From contig URDS01000001.1 of NCBI GenBank assembly GCA_900546635.1, positions 38,197-102,196 of the forward strand: a stretch of 64,000 nucleotides of DNA, given 5' to 3'. Each line of letters starts with the position of its first letter. Positions within the stretch are counted from its first letter, which is position 1. Made by a program: the position numbers and the translations under genes. Of the stretch, positions 33,418 through 42,979 are shown one piece after another. The notes beneath the pieces are model-generated. The model was not told the DNA's origin and did not search any database. It was given only the letters and a program-made list of their open reading frames with translations. Source of the DNA: an uncultured Eubacteriales bacterium. GTDB taxonomy: Bacteria > Bacillota > Clostridia > Oscillospirales > CAG-272.

Positions 33418-33735
33418 ATGTTTTCTGATGTCTTGGAAGTGCTGTTCTGCGTTTTTGCGGTGTATGGAATTTATGCGATTTTTCGTGAAATCTTACTGCT
33501 CTTCCCGAAGAATCAGCGTATCTGTATCGCGGCGCGCTTAGATGCGGAGATGGACGAGATGGAAATGCAGGATACGATCGTTCGCGCGGAGCATTTCGCA
33601 CAGAAAATACGCGGCATGGCCGGCGCGCCGGTTTTGTTGCTTTATGATCGAGAATCGGCAGAGACACTGAAAAAATACGGCTATGCGCTGTATGTGGATG
33701 TAAAAACGGTGGAGGAAGAATGGCGGGAGACGTAA
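33418..33735 (+). CDS. Small hypothetical membrane-anchored protein ahead of recD2
   Basis: I do not recognise this 105-residue protein. One hydrophobic segment (VLEVLFCVFAVYGIYAIF, about 4-21) would anchor it, followed by a soluble part with an acidic patch (DAEMDEMEMQD) and a thioredoxin-like sounding but unproven APVLLLYDRES stretch. A GTG nine bases upstream is in frame; I chose the ATG. It overlaps recD2 by 16 bp and must be coupled to it. Confidence 0.6.
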   Translation: MFSDVLEVLFCVFAVYGIYAIFREILLLFPKNQRICIAARLDAEMDEMEMQDTIVRAEHFAQKIRGMAGAPVLLLYDRESAETLKKYGYALYVDVKTVEEEWRET

Positions 33736-35948
33736 AAGAAGAGATACAGGGCACTGTGGAGTCGGTGATCTACCGAAATGAAGCCAACGGATATACAATT
33801 CTTGAAATTTTTTCTGAACAGAAAAAAGAACTGGTGACGGTTGTCGGCTTTTTCCCGTTTGTCGCGGAGGGCGAATCGGTTCTCGCGCGCGGCGTTTGGG
33901 TGCATCACAGCGAATACGGCCGACAGTTTCGCGCCGACAGCTTTGAAAAACGGATTCCGGAAGACGCCGACTCCATTTTAAAATATCTGTCTTCGGGCGT
34001 GATTAAGGGAATCGGTCCGAAGACCGCGGCAAGAATTGTCGATAAATACGGCGCGGATACGTTTGAGGTGCTCAGCGAGCATCCGGATTGGCTTGCGGAA
34101 TTTAAAGGGATTTCGGCGCGCCGCGCACTGGAGATCAGCGATGAAATCCGCCGTCAGATGGGCTTCTATAAGTTGTTTGACTTTTGTAAGGATTATTGCA
34201 GCATGACCGTGGCGCTGCGGATTTATCAGGCGTACGAGGACGCTTCCGTGGAGGTGCTGCGGGAGAATCCGTATCGGCTTTGCGGCCGAATCGACGGATT
34301 TACTTTTGAGATTGCCGACCGTGTTGCTGCGGATTGCGGCTATGCCAAAGACGGTCCGGCGCGTATACTCGGCGCTGCCTCGCAGGTGCTTAAACGCGCC
34401 TGCGAGGAGGCGGGACATTCCTGCTTGCCTGTTCGTCAGGTGATTGAACAGACCGCTGATTGGCTGGAACTTGCGCCGCAGATGATCGCGGAGAAGATTC
34501 AATCCTTTGTTCTTTGCAAGGAATTTGGCTATCTGCATACCGAGAGCGGCGGTTTGCTGTATTTAAATTCCTATCTCGCCGCTGAAAAAATGATTGCCTC
34601 GCGGCTGCTGCGTTTGGAATCTTCTTGTGTGCGGTATGACGGCGCGGATATGGAACCGCTTGTTTACCGCGTGGAAGCGGAGAGCGCGATTACATTTGCA
34701 CCGATGCAGCGCAGCGCTATTTTCGAGGCGGCAAGCCGGGGCGTGACCATTATAACCGGAGGTCCCGGAACCGGAAAAACAACGATTATTCGCGCGCTTA
34801 TCCGGATTTATGAGAGTATGGGCTGTCAGATAGCGCTGGCGGCGCCTACCGGACGCGCGGCCAAACGAATGAGCGCCGCCACGGCGCATGAGGCAAAGAC
34901 CATTCACCGTTTGCTGGAAGTAGAGTATCGGAATGAGGAGACAAACACGTCGGTCTTTCAGCGAAACGAGCACAATATGCTCGAAGAAGATATTTTGATT
35001 ATAGACGAAGTTTCCATGATGGATATGTTTCTGTTTGAGGCGCTGCTGGCGGCGATTCGTCCGGGGGCAAGGCTTGTTTTGCTCGGCGACTGCGACCAGC
35101 TTCCGAGTGTGGGCGCGGGAAATATTCTCAGAGACCTGATCGCCGCCGGCAGTTTATATACCGTGCGCCTTACCGACGTTTTCCGGCAGGGAGCGGAGAG
35201 TCTGATTGTGACCAATGCGCACCGAATCAACCGAGGCGAGATGCCGGTTACCGATGCGAAGGATAAGGATTTCTTCTTTATTTCACGAGAGACGACAGAT
35301 CAGCTGGTTGCAACGGTTGTAGATGTGTGTGTCAATCGCTTGCCCAGAACATACGACGTGAGCGCGGTTGAACAGATTCAACTGCTTACGCCTACCCGGA
35401 AAGGCGCGCTCGGCACCGAGACGCTGAACCGGCTTCTTCAGGCGCGCTTAAATCCGCCGTGCGACGGAAAGCGTGAACACAAATTCCGTGAAGTCCTGTT
35501 CCGTGAGGGCGACAAGGTGATGCAGATTCGCAACAATTATGATCTTGTGTGGTATGAAAACGGTGCGGAGCGCCACGGCGTTTACAACGGCGATGTGGGA
35601 ACCATTCTGAAGATTGCGGACAGGCAGGAATACATGATGATCGATTTTGACGGTCACGAAGTCAAGTATGCGTTTAAACTTTTGGAGGATCTGGAACATG
35701 CCTATGCGATCACGGTACATAAAAGTCAGGGCAGCGAATATCCGATTGTCGTTCTGCCTCTGACCGATTTTGCGCCGGTTTTGATGACGCGCAATCTGCT
35801 TTATACGGCGGTCACGCGGGCCAAGGATATGGTCGTTCTGATCGGCCGCAGGGAAGCAATACAGCGCATGGTCGAAAACGATCAGGTGCGTGTGCGCTAT
35901 ACAGGGCTCAAATATTTTCTGGAGGCAAAACAGCCGTGCGAAAATTGA
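33720..35948 (+). CDS. recD2: RecD2-type ATP-dependent DNA helicase
   Basis: RecD2 is a 5'-3' superfamily 1B helicase found in bacteria without RecBCD partners; it acts in repair and replication stress. The 742 residues have an N-terminal OB-like part, helix-hairpin-helix repeats (GVIKGIGPKTAARIV near 95), Walker A GGPGTGKTTIIRAL (near 345), Walker B ILIIDEVSMMD, GDCDQLPSVGAGNIL and motif VI-type ITVHKSQGSEYP, then LLYTAVTRAK. It overlaps the gene before it (16 bp) and comF after it (13 bp). Confidence 0.95.
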   Translation: MAGDVKEEIQGTVESVIYRNEANGYTILEIFSEQKKELVTVVGFFPFVAEGESVLARGVWVHHSEYGRQFRADSFEKRIPEDADSILKYLSSGVIKGIGPKTAARIVDKYGADTFEVLSEHPDWLAEFKGISARRALEISDEIRRQMGFYKLFDFCKDYCSMTVALRIYQAYEDASVEVLRENPYRLCGRIDGFTFEIADRVAADCGYAKDGPARILGAASQVLKRACEEAGHSCLPVRQVIEQTADWLELAPQMIAEKIQSFVLCKEFGYLHTESGGLLYLNSYLAAEKMIASRLLRLESSCVRYDGADMEPLVYRVEAESAITFAPMQRSAIFEAASRGVTIITGGPGTGKTTIIRALIRIYESMGCQIALAAPTGRAAKRMSAATAHEAKTIHRLLEVEYRNEETNTSVFQRNEHNMLEEDILIIDEVSMMDMFLFEALLAAIRPGARLVLLGDCDQLPSVGAGNILRDLIAAGSLYTVRLTDVFRQGAESLIVTNAHRINRGEMPVTDAKDKDFFFISRETTDQLVATVVDVCVNRLPRTYDVSAVEQIQLLTPTRKGALGTETLNRLLQARLNPPCDGKREHKFREVLFREGDKVMQIRNNYDLVWYENGAERHGVYNGDVGTILKIADRQEYMMIDFDGHEVKYAFKLLEDLEHAYAITVHKSQGSEYPIVVLPLTDFAPVLMTRNLLYTAVTRAKDMVVLIGRREAIQRMVENDQVRVRYTGLKYFLEAKQPCEN

Positions 35949-36679
35949 CCGATATTGTTCTGGACTGCCTGTTTGTGCCGAGATGCGCCGTATGCAGGGA
36001 ACGTCTGCATATATCGGAGGGCGGCCTCTGCGAAGATTGCCGCCGCGCTTATGATAGAGCGAGAGCGGAGTATTGTGATGTATGCGGTATGGAGGCGTCC
36101 GTTTGCCGGTGCGTACCGCAAAATCTGTCTGTGAACGGGTGCGTCGCCTATCGCAAACTGGTATTCTATAAACCCTCCGCTGAGATCAGCGTTGTGTGCG
36201 GTATGATGTACGCGCTGAAACGGAATCATGCGGCGGGACTTTCCGCTTTTTTGGCGGCAGAGCTTGCGGAGCTTGTCAAGGAGATGGTTTCGGAGGATAC
36301 GGTTGTGACTTTTGCGCCGCGCGCCGCTTCGGCAAAGCAAAAATACGGTTACGATCAGGGCGAACTTTTGGCCAAACATGTTGCGGCGGATTTGGGACTT
36401 GATTTTCGGCGATTGCTTACGCGCCGGCGTTTTCAAAACCGCGAGCAGAAATTTTTGAATGCGGCGGAGCGGCAAAAGAATGTCCGGGATTTGTTTTTTG
36501 TATGGAAACCGCGGCTTGCAGCCGATAAAAGTATTCTTTTGATTGACGATGTGGTGACCAGCGGCGCAACGCTTGGCGCCTGTGCCGGCGCTTTATATCG
36601 CGCCGGCGCTCGTGAGGTGCGCTGCCTCAGCGTAGCGTATACGGTGCGAAGAAAAAATAATAAATCGAAAAAAGATTGA
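35936..36679 (+). CDS. comF: ComF-family phosphoribosyltransferase-like protein (GTG start)
   Basis: ComF proteins take part in DNA uptake and possibly in recombination. The 247 residues have an N-terminal zinc-finger part (CAVCRERL, LCEDCRRAY, YCDVCGMEASVC) and a C-terminal PRPP-binding motif SILLIDDVVTSGATLGACAG. KYGYDQGELLAKHVA replaces the usual YNQxxLLA segment. A GTG start at 35936 overlaps recD2, as in many Firmicutes where these DNA-processing genes are adjacent. Confidence 0.9.
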   Translation: MRKLTDIVLDCLFVPRCAVCRERLHISEGGLCEDCRRAYDRARAEYCDVCGMEASVCRCVPQNLSVNGCVAYRKLVFYKPSAEISVVCGMMYALKRNHAAGLSAFLAAELAELVKEMVSEDTVVTFAPRAASAKQKYGYDQGELLAKHVAADLGLDFRRLLTRRRFQNREQKFLNAAERQKNVRDLFFVWKPRLAADKSILLIDDVVTSGATLGACAGALYRAGAREVRCLSVAYTVRRKNNKSKKD

Positions 36680-36704
36680 TTTCATCGTTTGAATGCTGTA
36701 TAAT
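36676..36704 (+). promoter_or_regulatory. Promoter of the mreB-like gene
   Basis: TTGATT (36676-36681), 17-bp spacer, TATAAT (36699-36704). The -35 box covers the comF stop codon. The 220-nt leader contains a 16-bp perfect palindrome, GCGCGTGTACACGCGC (36770-36785), and no open frame of note. Confidence 0.8.
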
Positions 36705-36929
36705 TAAAATGATGAGTTATGCACACTGTTAATTTGAAATTTTTGCGGAGCTTTTGCTTTTCGGCGCAGGCGCGTGTACACGCGCTCGCGCGTCCTTTTG
36801 GGCGTATTCGAGTCCGTGGGGCGGCGCATGTCTTTGCTATGTAGGCGGGATTTTAATTTTGTACTTGCTTCGTCGTATTTTTGTTTTAACAGTTTGTAAA
36901 ATTTATAAAGCGTACCGAAAGGAAAAACA

Positions 36930-37952
36930 ATGAGTCGAGATATTGGTATTGACCTTGGTACGGCTACTGTGCTTGTATATGTAAAAGGAAAAGGGATTGT
37001 TCTGGAGGAACCGTCCGTTGTTGCGATAGATCGGTATTCGGACAAGGTGATTTGCGTCGGCAGAGAGGCTCAGCAGATGCTTGGGCGTACGCCGCCGGGA
37101 ATAGAGGTGGTTCGCCCGCTTTGCGGCGGTGTAATCAGCCGATATGACGTAACGTCCAGGATGCTCCAGCATTTTTTAGCAAAAGCATGCGGCAGTACCA
37201 TCATAAAGCCCCGGGTTATGGTTTGCATTCCCAGCAGCATCACCGAAGTGGAAGAGCGCGCGGTTGTGGACGCGGCCAACCAGGCGGGAGCCAGAAAAAC
37301 ATATTTAATTGAAGAGCCGGTAGCGGCTGCTCTTGGCGCGGACATTGATATCACGATGCCCAACGGAAATATGATCGTCGATATCGGCGGCGGAACGGCG
37401 GACATTGCGCTGATTTCGCTGAACAATACCGTCGTGAGCGAGTCTATAAAAGTCGGCGGAGACAAATTTGACGAGGCCATTGTACGATATGTTCGGAAAA
37501 AATACAGCGTATTGATCGGGGAACGCACAGCGGAGGAAATTAAACTTCGCATCGGATCCGCCTGTCCGCGCAAAGAGGAAAAATACATAGACGTAAAGGG
37601 TAGATGCCTGACTTACGGTTTGCCGAAAGCGATTCGGCTTTGCGCTTCTGAAATGACGATCGCTTTGGATGAGCCGGTGACTGCGATTATCGAGGCGGTG
37701 TGTTCGGTTGTGGAACGAACGCCTCCGGAACTTGTCGGAGACGTGATCGCAAACGGCATCGTTTTGACCGGCGGCGGCAGCCTTTTATACGGATTGGATT
37801 ATCGTATTGCCAAAGCGACGGGGATCAAAACCCGCGTGGCAAAAAATGCCGTGCAGTGCGTTGCGCTCGGAACAGGCAAGGCGCTTGACGGGTTGTCAAG
37901 AAACCCCGAGGGCGTGCTGAATCTTTCAAAATCCAGGCAGGAAAAATTTTAA
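36930..37952 (+). CDS. mreB: MreB/Mbl-type rod-shape actin homologue
   Basis: MreB-family filaments under the membrane guide cell-wall synthesis. The 340 residues show the actin-fold phosphate motifs DIGIDLGTATVLVYVKGKG (start) and MIVDIGGGTADIALISL (near 150), with GIVLTGGGSLLYGLD near 275 for adenosine binding. RVMVCIPSSITEVEERAV is typical of MreB. No mreC or mreD follows, so it may be an Mbl or MreBH type paralogue; the sequence alone does not separate them. A terminator follows. Confidence 0.9.
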   Translation: MSRDIGIDLGTATVLVYVKGKGIVLEEPSVVAIDRYSDKVICVGREAQQMLGRTPPGIEVVRPLCGGVISRYDVTSRMLQHFLAKACGSTIIKPRVMVCIPSSITEVEERAVVDAANQAGARKTYLIEEPVAAALGADIDITMPNGNMIVDIGGGTADIALISLNNTVVSESIKVGGDKFDEAIVRYVRKKYSVLIGERTAEEIKLRIGSACPRKEEKYIDVKGRCLTYGLPKAIRLCASEMTIALDEPVTAIIEAVCSVVERTPPELVGDVIANGIVLTGGGSLLYGLDYRIAKATGIKTRVAKNAVQCVALGTGKALDGLSRNPEGVLNLSKSRQEKF

Positions 37953-37985
37953 AAGTGGACGCCTGAGCCGTTCACTTTTTATTTA
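37950..37985 (+). terminator. Terminator after the mreB-like gene
   Basis: AAAAGTGGACG and CGTTCACTTTT form a stem with a 7-nt loop, followed by TTATTT. Confidence 0.75.
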
Positions 37986-38000
37986 TGTGAGGCAATCGCT

Positions 38001-39416
38001 ATGAATGCTTTAGGACTTCGTGTCCGCCGTCTTTTTTCAACGCAGTATATGGTAAAAGAAAATGAACGGCTTGGAGAATTACCGCCCAGCAGAGAGGCGT
38101 ATTTGACGTTTTCATCGCTCGCTTGGCCTGCAATGATCGAATCTATGTTTGTCGTCATGGCGGGATTTATCGATACAATTATGGTCAGCGGCGCCAGTGA
38201 TACGGCGATTGCGGCTGTGGGAATTACAACGCAGCCGAGAATGTTGTTTTATGTTCTGTTTTTTGCTATGAGTTCGGCTACCGTCGCTTTGGTCAGCCGC
38301 CGCTTCGGCGAGAATGATCGTGAGGGGGCAAATCGATGCATTGCGCAGACGTTCAGTATCAGTATTTGGCTTGTTGTGTTTTCACTTGTTACGGCGTTTC
38401 TCACAGCCGAGCCGCTTTTGCGGTTCGCCGGCGCGAAAGCGGATACGATGCCGGAGGCGCTTGTATATTTCAAGATTACGATCGTCGGATTGATGATTCA
38501 CAGCCTCGGTATTGTGCTGAACTCCGGTCAGCGCGGAGTGGGCAAGACCCGTATCACCATGCGGTCTTCGATGACCGGAAATCTGATAAATATTGTTTTT
38601 AATTATTTTTTAATCAACGGTATTTGGATTTTTCCCGAGATGGGCGTAAAAGGCGCGGCAATCGCAACGCTGATCGGGCATATTTGCTCTTTTTTGGTTT
38701 CACTGAGTTCGTTTTTTATAAAAGATTCTTATTTGAAACTGCATGTAAAATATTTTCTCCGGTATGAAAAAAGCACTTTGCAGGCGCTTTTTCGTGTCGG
38801 CAGCGGCGCCGGAGTCGAGCAGCTTTTTGTGCGTGTCGGTATGTTTATGTTTGCAAAGGTCGTGGCTGAACTCGGCACAGACGCAATGACCACGCATCAG
38901 ATTTGTATGAATATTATCAATCTGTCTTTCGCTTGCGGAGACGGACTCGGCGTCGCCGCAACGGCGATGGTCGGTCAGAATTTGGGACGCGGCCGTCCGG
39001 ATGTTTCCCTGATGTACGGCAAGGTTGCCCAGCGTATTGCATGGGGATTTTCGTCCGTGCTGTTTATATTCTTCTGCACCTGCGGCCGGTTCCTGATAGC
39101 GCTTTTTACGGACGATTTGCAAATTATTGCAAGCGGCACCGAAGTTATGTATGTGGTGGCTTTTGTCAGCCTTGCGCAGGTGTCTCAGGTTATTTTTACG
39201 GGTTCTCTGCGCGGCGCGGGCGATACAAAATTCAATGCTATTGTGTCCCTGATCAGCATGGTGGTTCTGCGGCCGTTGATTGCATATTTTTTATGCCATG
39301 TGGTGCGTGTCGGACTGCTCGGCGCGTGGTTTGCACTGACGTTTGATCAATATCTGCGTTGCATATGTGTTACGGTTCATTTTTACAAGGGAAAATGGAA
39401 AACCATTAAGTTATAG
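38001..39416 (+). CDS. MATE-family efflux transporter
   Basis: A 471-residue membrane protein with about twelve hydrophobic helices. SLAWPAMIESMFVVMAGFID at the start and TLIGHICSFLVSLSSFF in the middle are typical of MATE proteins, which export drugs or metabolites in exchange for Na+ or H+. The substrate is unknown. The repeat of two six-helix halves is visible from the second-half GVEQLFVRVGMFMFAK segment. A GAGG site precedes the ATG. pepD follows 12 bp later. Confidence 0.9.
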   Translation: MNALGLRVRRLFSTQYMVKENERLGELPPSREAYLTFSSLAWPAMIESMFVVMAGFIDTIMVSGASDTAIAAVGITTQPRMLFYVLFFAMSSATVALVSRRFGENDREGANRCIAQTFSISIWLVVFSLVTAFLTAEPLLRFAGAKADTMPEALVYFKITIVGLMIHSLGIVLNSGQRGVGKTRITMRSSMTGNLINIVFNYFLINGIWIFPEMGVKGAAIATLIGHICSFLVSLSSFFIKDSYLKLHVKYFLRYEKSTLQALFRVGSGAGVEQLFVRVGMFMFAKVVAELGTDAMTTHQICMNIINLSFACGDGLGVAATAMVGQNLGRGRPDVSLMYGKVAQRIAWGFSSVLFIFFCTCGRFLIALFTDDLQIIASGTEVMYVVAFVSLAQVSQVIFTGSLRGAGDTKFNAIVSLISMVVLRPLIAYFLCHVVRVGLLGAWFALTFDQYLRCICVTVHFYKGKWKTIKL

Positions 39417-39428
39417 GAGGAAATCGAG

Positions 39429-40850
39429 ATGGAATCCATATTGGCGGGCAGAGAACCGCATCGTGTATTGGCATATTTTGAGGAGATTTCCAAAATTCCG
39501 CGCGCTTCCGGTTCGGAAGAAGAAATTGCCGCATATCTGATTCGTTTTGCGAAAGAAAAAGGATTGGAATATTTTTGCGATTCACATAACAATGTTTTCA
39601 TACGCCGCGCGCCGGTTGCACCGTCTGAAAAAACGGTGCTTTTGCAGGGACATACCGACATGGTTTGTGTTCGCACGCCGGACAGCGCACATGATTTTGC
39701 AAAGGATCCGCTGGAATTGTTTATAGATGATGACGGTTTGCTCGGCGCTGTCGGAACTTCGCTCGGCGCCGATGACGGCGCGGCGGTTGCCATGATGCTT
39801 GCGGCTCTGGAGGAAAGCGCCGATTATGGTCTCGAATGCTTGTTTACCGCTTCCGAAGAGGTCGGTTTGATCGGCGCAAAGCATTTTGACTATTCAAAGA
39901 TTCATTCGCGTACAATGATCAATTTGGATTCCGAGGATGAGCGTGAGGCGGTTGTCGGTTGCGCGGGCGGCATGCGTATACATGCCGATCGGACGATGCC
40001 GAGTTCCGCTTTTTTCGGAGAAACGCTGAAAATCACGGTTTCCGGTTTTGCCGGCGGCCATTCGGGGGCGGATATTCATCTCGGACATGTCAATGCCGTG
40101 CGGTTGCTTGCCGGATTGCTTTTGTGGCTGTGCGAAAAATATGATTGCCGTCTGATTCGTTTGTTCGGCGGGGAGAAAGACAACGCGATTCCGTCCATAG
40201 CCGAAGCGGAACTGCAGATCAGCGACCGTGCGGACGCAGATATTCGGGAATGGTTCAGCCGCAGAAGGCGCAGCTTCGGTCAAGATGACCGCGGCGCTGA
40301 AATCTCGCTTGTGCGGCAGTCGTCTTCGGGAAAAGCGTTTGATATGCATACGACCAAACAGCTTTGCCATCTGCTTTCGGAGGTTCCAAACGGTGTCGTC
40401 TCTATGGATGAGCGCCTCGAAATTGTTAAAACTTCGCTGAATATGGGTGTTGTGCGCATTGCAGACGACACACTGAATCTGGATTTCTCCCTGCGTTCTT
40501 CTTCGGAGGCGGAATTGGATGCGCTTTCCGCGCGCTTGTGTGAAATGCTTTCCGCCGTCGGCGCGGTATGCAAAGAACATGATCGATATCCGGCATGGGA
40601 ATATACGGAAAACTCTCCCTTGCTTCAAAAGTATCGGGCGGCATATCAAAGCGTGTACCATACAGAGCCGCATGTGTGCGGCATACATGCCGGTCTGGAG
40701 TGCGGATTGATTTATAGGGCCATTCCGGAGATGGATATGATTTCGCTCGGGCCTACCATGCATCGGGTGCATACGGCGTCGGAACGGCTGGATATCGCCT
40801 CTCTTGACCGATTCTGGCAAATGCTGAGGAGACTGCTCTATGAGATTTAA
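39429..40850 (+). CDS. pepD: Aminoacyl-histidine dipeptidase (M20C, PepD)
   Basis: PepD-type dipeptidases are cytosolic di-zinc enzymes that hydrolyse Xaa-His and other dipeptides. The 473 residues match the family length. Metal and catalytic motifs are LLQGHTDMVCVR (His, Asp), SLGADDGAAVAMMLA (bridging Asp), TASEEVGLIGA (catalytic Glu pair), INLDSED and, near the end, GIHAGLECG. An inserted dimerisation domain fills the middle. It overlaps the following MBL gene by 11 bp. Confidence 0.93.
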   Translation: MESILAGREPHRVLAYFEEISKIPRASGSEEEIAAYLIRFAKEKGLEYFCDSHNNVFIRRAPVAPSEKTVLLQGHTDMVCVRTPDSAHDFAKDPLELFIDDDGLLGAVGTSLGADDGAAVAMMLAALEESADYGLECLFTASEEVGLIGAKHFDYSKIHSRTMINLDSEDEREAVVGCAGGMRIHADRTMPSSAFFGETLKITVSGFAGGHSGADIHLGHVNAVRLLAGLLLWLCEKYDCRLIRLFGGEKDNAIPSIAEAELQISDRADADIREWFSRRRRSFGQDDRGAEISLVRQSSSGKAFDMHTTKQLCHLLSEVPNGVVSMDERLEIVKTSLNMGVVRIADDTLNLDFSLRSSSEAELDALSARLCEMLSAVGAVCKEHDRYPAWEYTENSPLLQKYRAAYQSVYHTEPHVCGIHAGLECGLIYRAIPEMDMISLGPTMHRVHTASERLDIASLDRFWQMLRRLLYEI

Positions 40851-41721
40851 AGCAAACAATCCCCGTTTCTCAAAAGTGAACGCGCTGACTTGGCTGATTG
40901 TTCTCGTTGTTTTGGCCGTTTGCCTTTTTTGGCCGAAAGAAAATGCGTTTACTTTTTCCGGCGACGGCGTCGCCGTGCATTTTATCGATGTGGGGCAGGG
41001 GGATTGCGCGCTTATACAATCCGCTGCCGGAAATATTTTGATTGATGCGGGAACACCGGACAGCGAAAATGCGATTATGCGCTATGTTGACGCGCTCGGC
41101 ATTGAAAATTTCGCCTATGCGATCTTTACGCATCCGCATGCCGATCATATCGGAAGCGCTGCCGCTTTATTGGAACGATATGCGTTTGATGCGGTTATTT
41201 TGCCGGACGCTGTATCCACGTCTCGTACGTTTGAACGTATGTTGGATGCACTCGAAAAAGAGGAATGCGAGGTTATATCCGGCCATGACGGACTTTCCTA
41301 TATGCTCGGTAATCTGCAGCTTGATCTGCTTGCGCCCGCTTCGGACTACGGTGATGATTTGAACAATCAAAGCGTGGTCTGTAAATTTACCTACGGCGAA
41401 ATATCATTTTTGTTTACCGGCGATGCAGAATCAAAGTCGGAATCGGATATGCTGCGTGAGAACGCCGACAAGCTTTGCGCTTCGGTTTTAAAAGTCGGAC
41501 ACCACGGCTCCAAAACTTCATCGAGCGAAGCATTTCTCGAAGCGGTTTCACCGCAGATTGCGGTGATTTCCGTCGGAGAGGACAATGAGTACGGTCATCC
41601 GAGCGCATTGATTGTATCCCGGCTGAAAGCGGTCGGCGCCTCGGTATACCGAACCGACCGGGGCGGCAGCGTAATTGTCACGACTGACGGACAAAATATC
41701 GCGGTACAAACGGAAAAATAG
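40840..41721 (+). CDS. ComEC/Rec2-like MBL-fold hydrolase with N-terminal membrane anchor
   Basis: The 293-residue protein has an N-terminal hydrophobic helix (LTWLIVLVVLAVCLFW) and a metallo-beta-lactamase domain. The metal motif is FTHPHADHIGS, preceded by HFIDVGQGDCALIQ and followed by FLFTGDAE and LKVGHHGSKTSSS. This is the layout of the stand-alone MBL proteins similar to the C-terminal part of ComEC, which is thought to be an outside nuclease in DNA uptake. The competence channel part is absent. Overlap with pepD suggests coupling. Confidence 0.85.
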   Translation: MRFKANNPRFSKVNALTWLIVLVVLAVCLFWPKENAFTFSGDGVAVHFIDVGQGDCALIQSAAGNILIDAGTPDSENAIMRYVDALGIENFAYAIFTHPHADHIGSAAALLERYAFDAVILPDAVSTSRTFERMLDALEKEECEVISGHDGLSYMLGNLQLDLLAPASDYGDDLNNQSVVCKFTYGEISFLFTGDAESKSESDMLRENADKLCASVLKVGHHGSKTSSSEAFLEAVSPQIAVISVGEDNEYGHPSALIVSRLKAVGASVYRTDRGGSVIVTTDGQNIAVQTEK

Positions 41722-41861
41722 CAGAAGTTTTGATATGTCCGAACCATACGAGGCGTGTTTATGCGGCGTGGCTTTGGAGAGCTATCTTTTAAAGAAGTCG
41801 GTGAACGATAGGGATTGTAGTCCAAATTCGCGAACATCCTTAATGCAGAGGAGATGTTGCA

Positions 41862-42467
41862 ATGTTAAACAGAATCTATAACATTATGATTTCGGGTTCG
41901 GTATTTGGTATTTTCTTTCAGGTTGTACCAATTGCACTCTTAGTTGGTTGCATATATGCTATTTATAGATATATCCATATCAAAAAAAGCGGATTGACCG
42001 TTGGGTGGGGCACGGAAATCATGCGCTGGCTTTTTATATGTTATCTGACAGGACTTGTAAATCTGATATTGGTGCCTGCTAATCTATGGACATTTATATG
42101 GGCAAACATCTTTATTGGATATAGCCATAGTGAGCTTACTTTCTTTTCCGGAGAGTTTAATCTTGTTCCAGTCCTATTCAAAGTAATCACAGGAGAACTC
42201 ACGATTGGACGTTGGGTTTTGAAAATGCTTACTTACAATTTCCTTATGTTCATACCCTTGGGTTTTTTCTTGCCTTTTGTATCAGAGAAAATCAACAACA
42301 AGAGCATTTGGAAATACGCTGTCATTGTCCCGGTTGTGGTGGAAGTAATACAGCCTATTGTTGGGCGTAGCTTTGATGTGGACGATCTGATTTTGAATTT
42401 CGCTGGAATTGTTGTTGGTTTTTTCGTTGCCGTTGCTACTAAACGATTCGCATTACAGGCGAGATGA
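41862..42467 (+). CDS. VanZ-family membrane protein
   Basis: The 201-residue protein has about five membrane helices. The segment NLVPVLF, then NFLMFIPLGFFLPF and a later GRSFDVDDLILNFAGIVVGF are the VanZ-family signature. VanZ gives low-level teicoplanin resistance in enterococci; most chromosomal relatives have no known role. Base composition is lower in GC than the neighbours, hinting at later acquisition. GAGGAG precedes the ATG. Confidence 0.85.
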   Translation: MLNRIYNIMISGSVFGIFFQVVPIALLVGCIYAIYRYIHIKKSGLTVGWGTEIMRWLFICYLTGLVNLILVPANLWTFIWANIFIGYSHSELTFFSGEFNLVPVLFKVITGELTIGRWVLKMLTYNFLMFIPLGFFLPFVSEKINNKSIWKYAVIVPVVVEVIQPIVGRSFDVDDLILNFAGIVVGFFVAVATKRFALQAR

Positions 42468-42565
42468 TTACCATCCTTGATATTGTTGCCTGTGGTATGG
42501 TTAATGCTATATGTGTAGGAGAATGCCCATATAAATTTATTTGAATGAAATTTGGAGAAATATCC

Positions 42566-42979
42566 ATGCGAGTTGTTTCTTTTTGCGCTGTGTCCGAAGT
42601 AAATGCGCGGGATTTTAGGTATGTGGTGATTGCGGCGAGGTACAATGCGCATTGGATTTTCTGCCGTCACCGGCAGCGCAGTACATGGGAGATGCCCGGC
42701 GGACATATTGAAGCCGGTGAAGACAGTTTAACCGCTGCGAAACGTGAACTTTTTGAGGAGACCGGAGCGGAGAAATTTGATATTCGGCCGGTCTGCGCTT
42801 ATAAGGTAGACGATTACGGCGTACTGTATTATGCGGAAATTCAAACGCTTGGCGCTTTGCCGAAATACGAAATCGGGGAAATCATATTGAACGATTCCTT
42901 GCCGTCGCCGCTTACTTATCCGGATATCCACACGTCTTTATATATGCGTGTGCAGGGATGGCTAAATCTATGTATCTGA
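42566..42979 (+). CDS. NUDIX hydrolase
   Basis: The 137-residue protein contains a complete Nudix box GGHIEAGEDSLTAAKRELFEETGA (split here: GGHIEAGEDSL, then AAKRELFEETGA), with the REL(F)EE metal-binding helix. A frame opens 21 bases earlier; I chose the ATG at 42566 because GGAG lies 7-8 bp upstream. The substrate, probably a nucleoside diphosphate derivative, cannot be told. Confidence 0.88.
   Translation: MRVVSFCAVSEVNARDFRYVVIAARYNAHWIFCRHRQRSTWEMPGGHIEAGEDSLTAAKRELFEETGAEKFDIRPVCAYKVDDYGVLYYAEIQTLGALPKYEIGEIILNDSLPSPLTYPDIHTSLYMRVQGWLNLCI

Noticed and set aside
42466..42543. A 26-codon frame overlapping the VanZ stop codon
   Set aside because: It has an ATGA overlap that looks like coupling, but it is very short, lacks a family and lies in a non-conserved AT-rich gap; there is not enough support.
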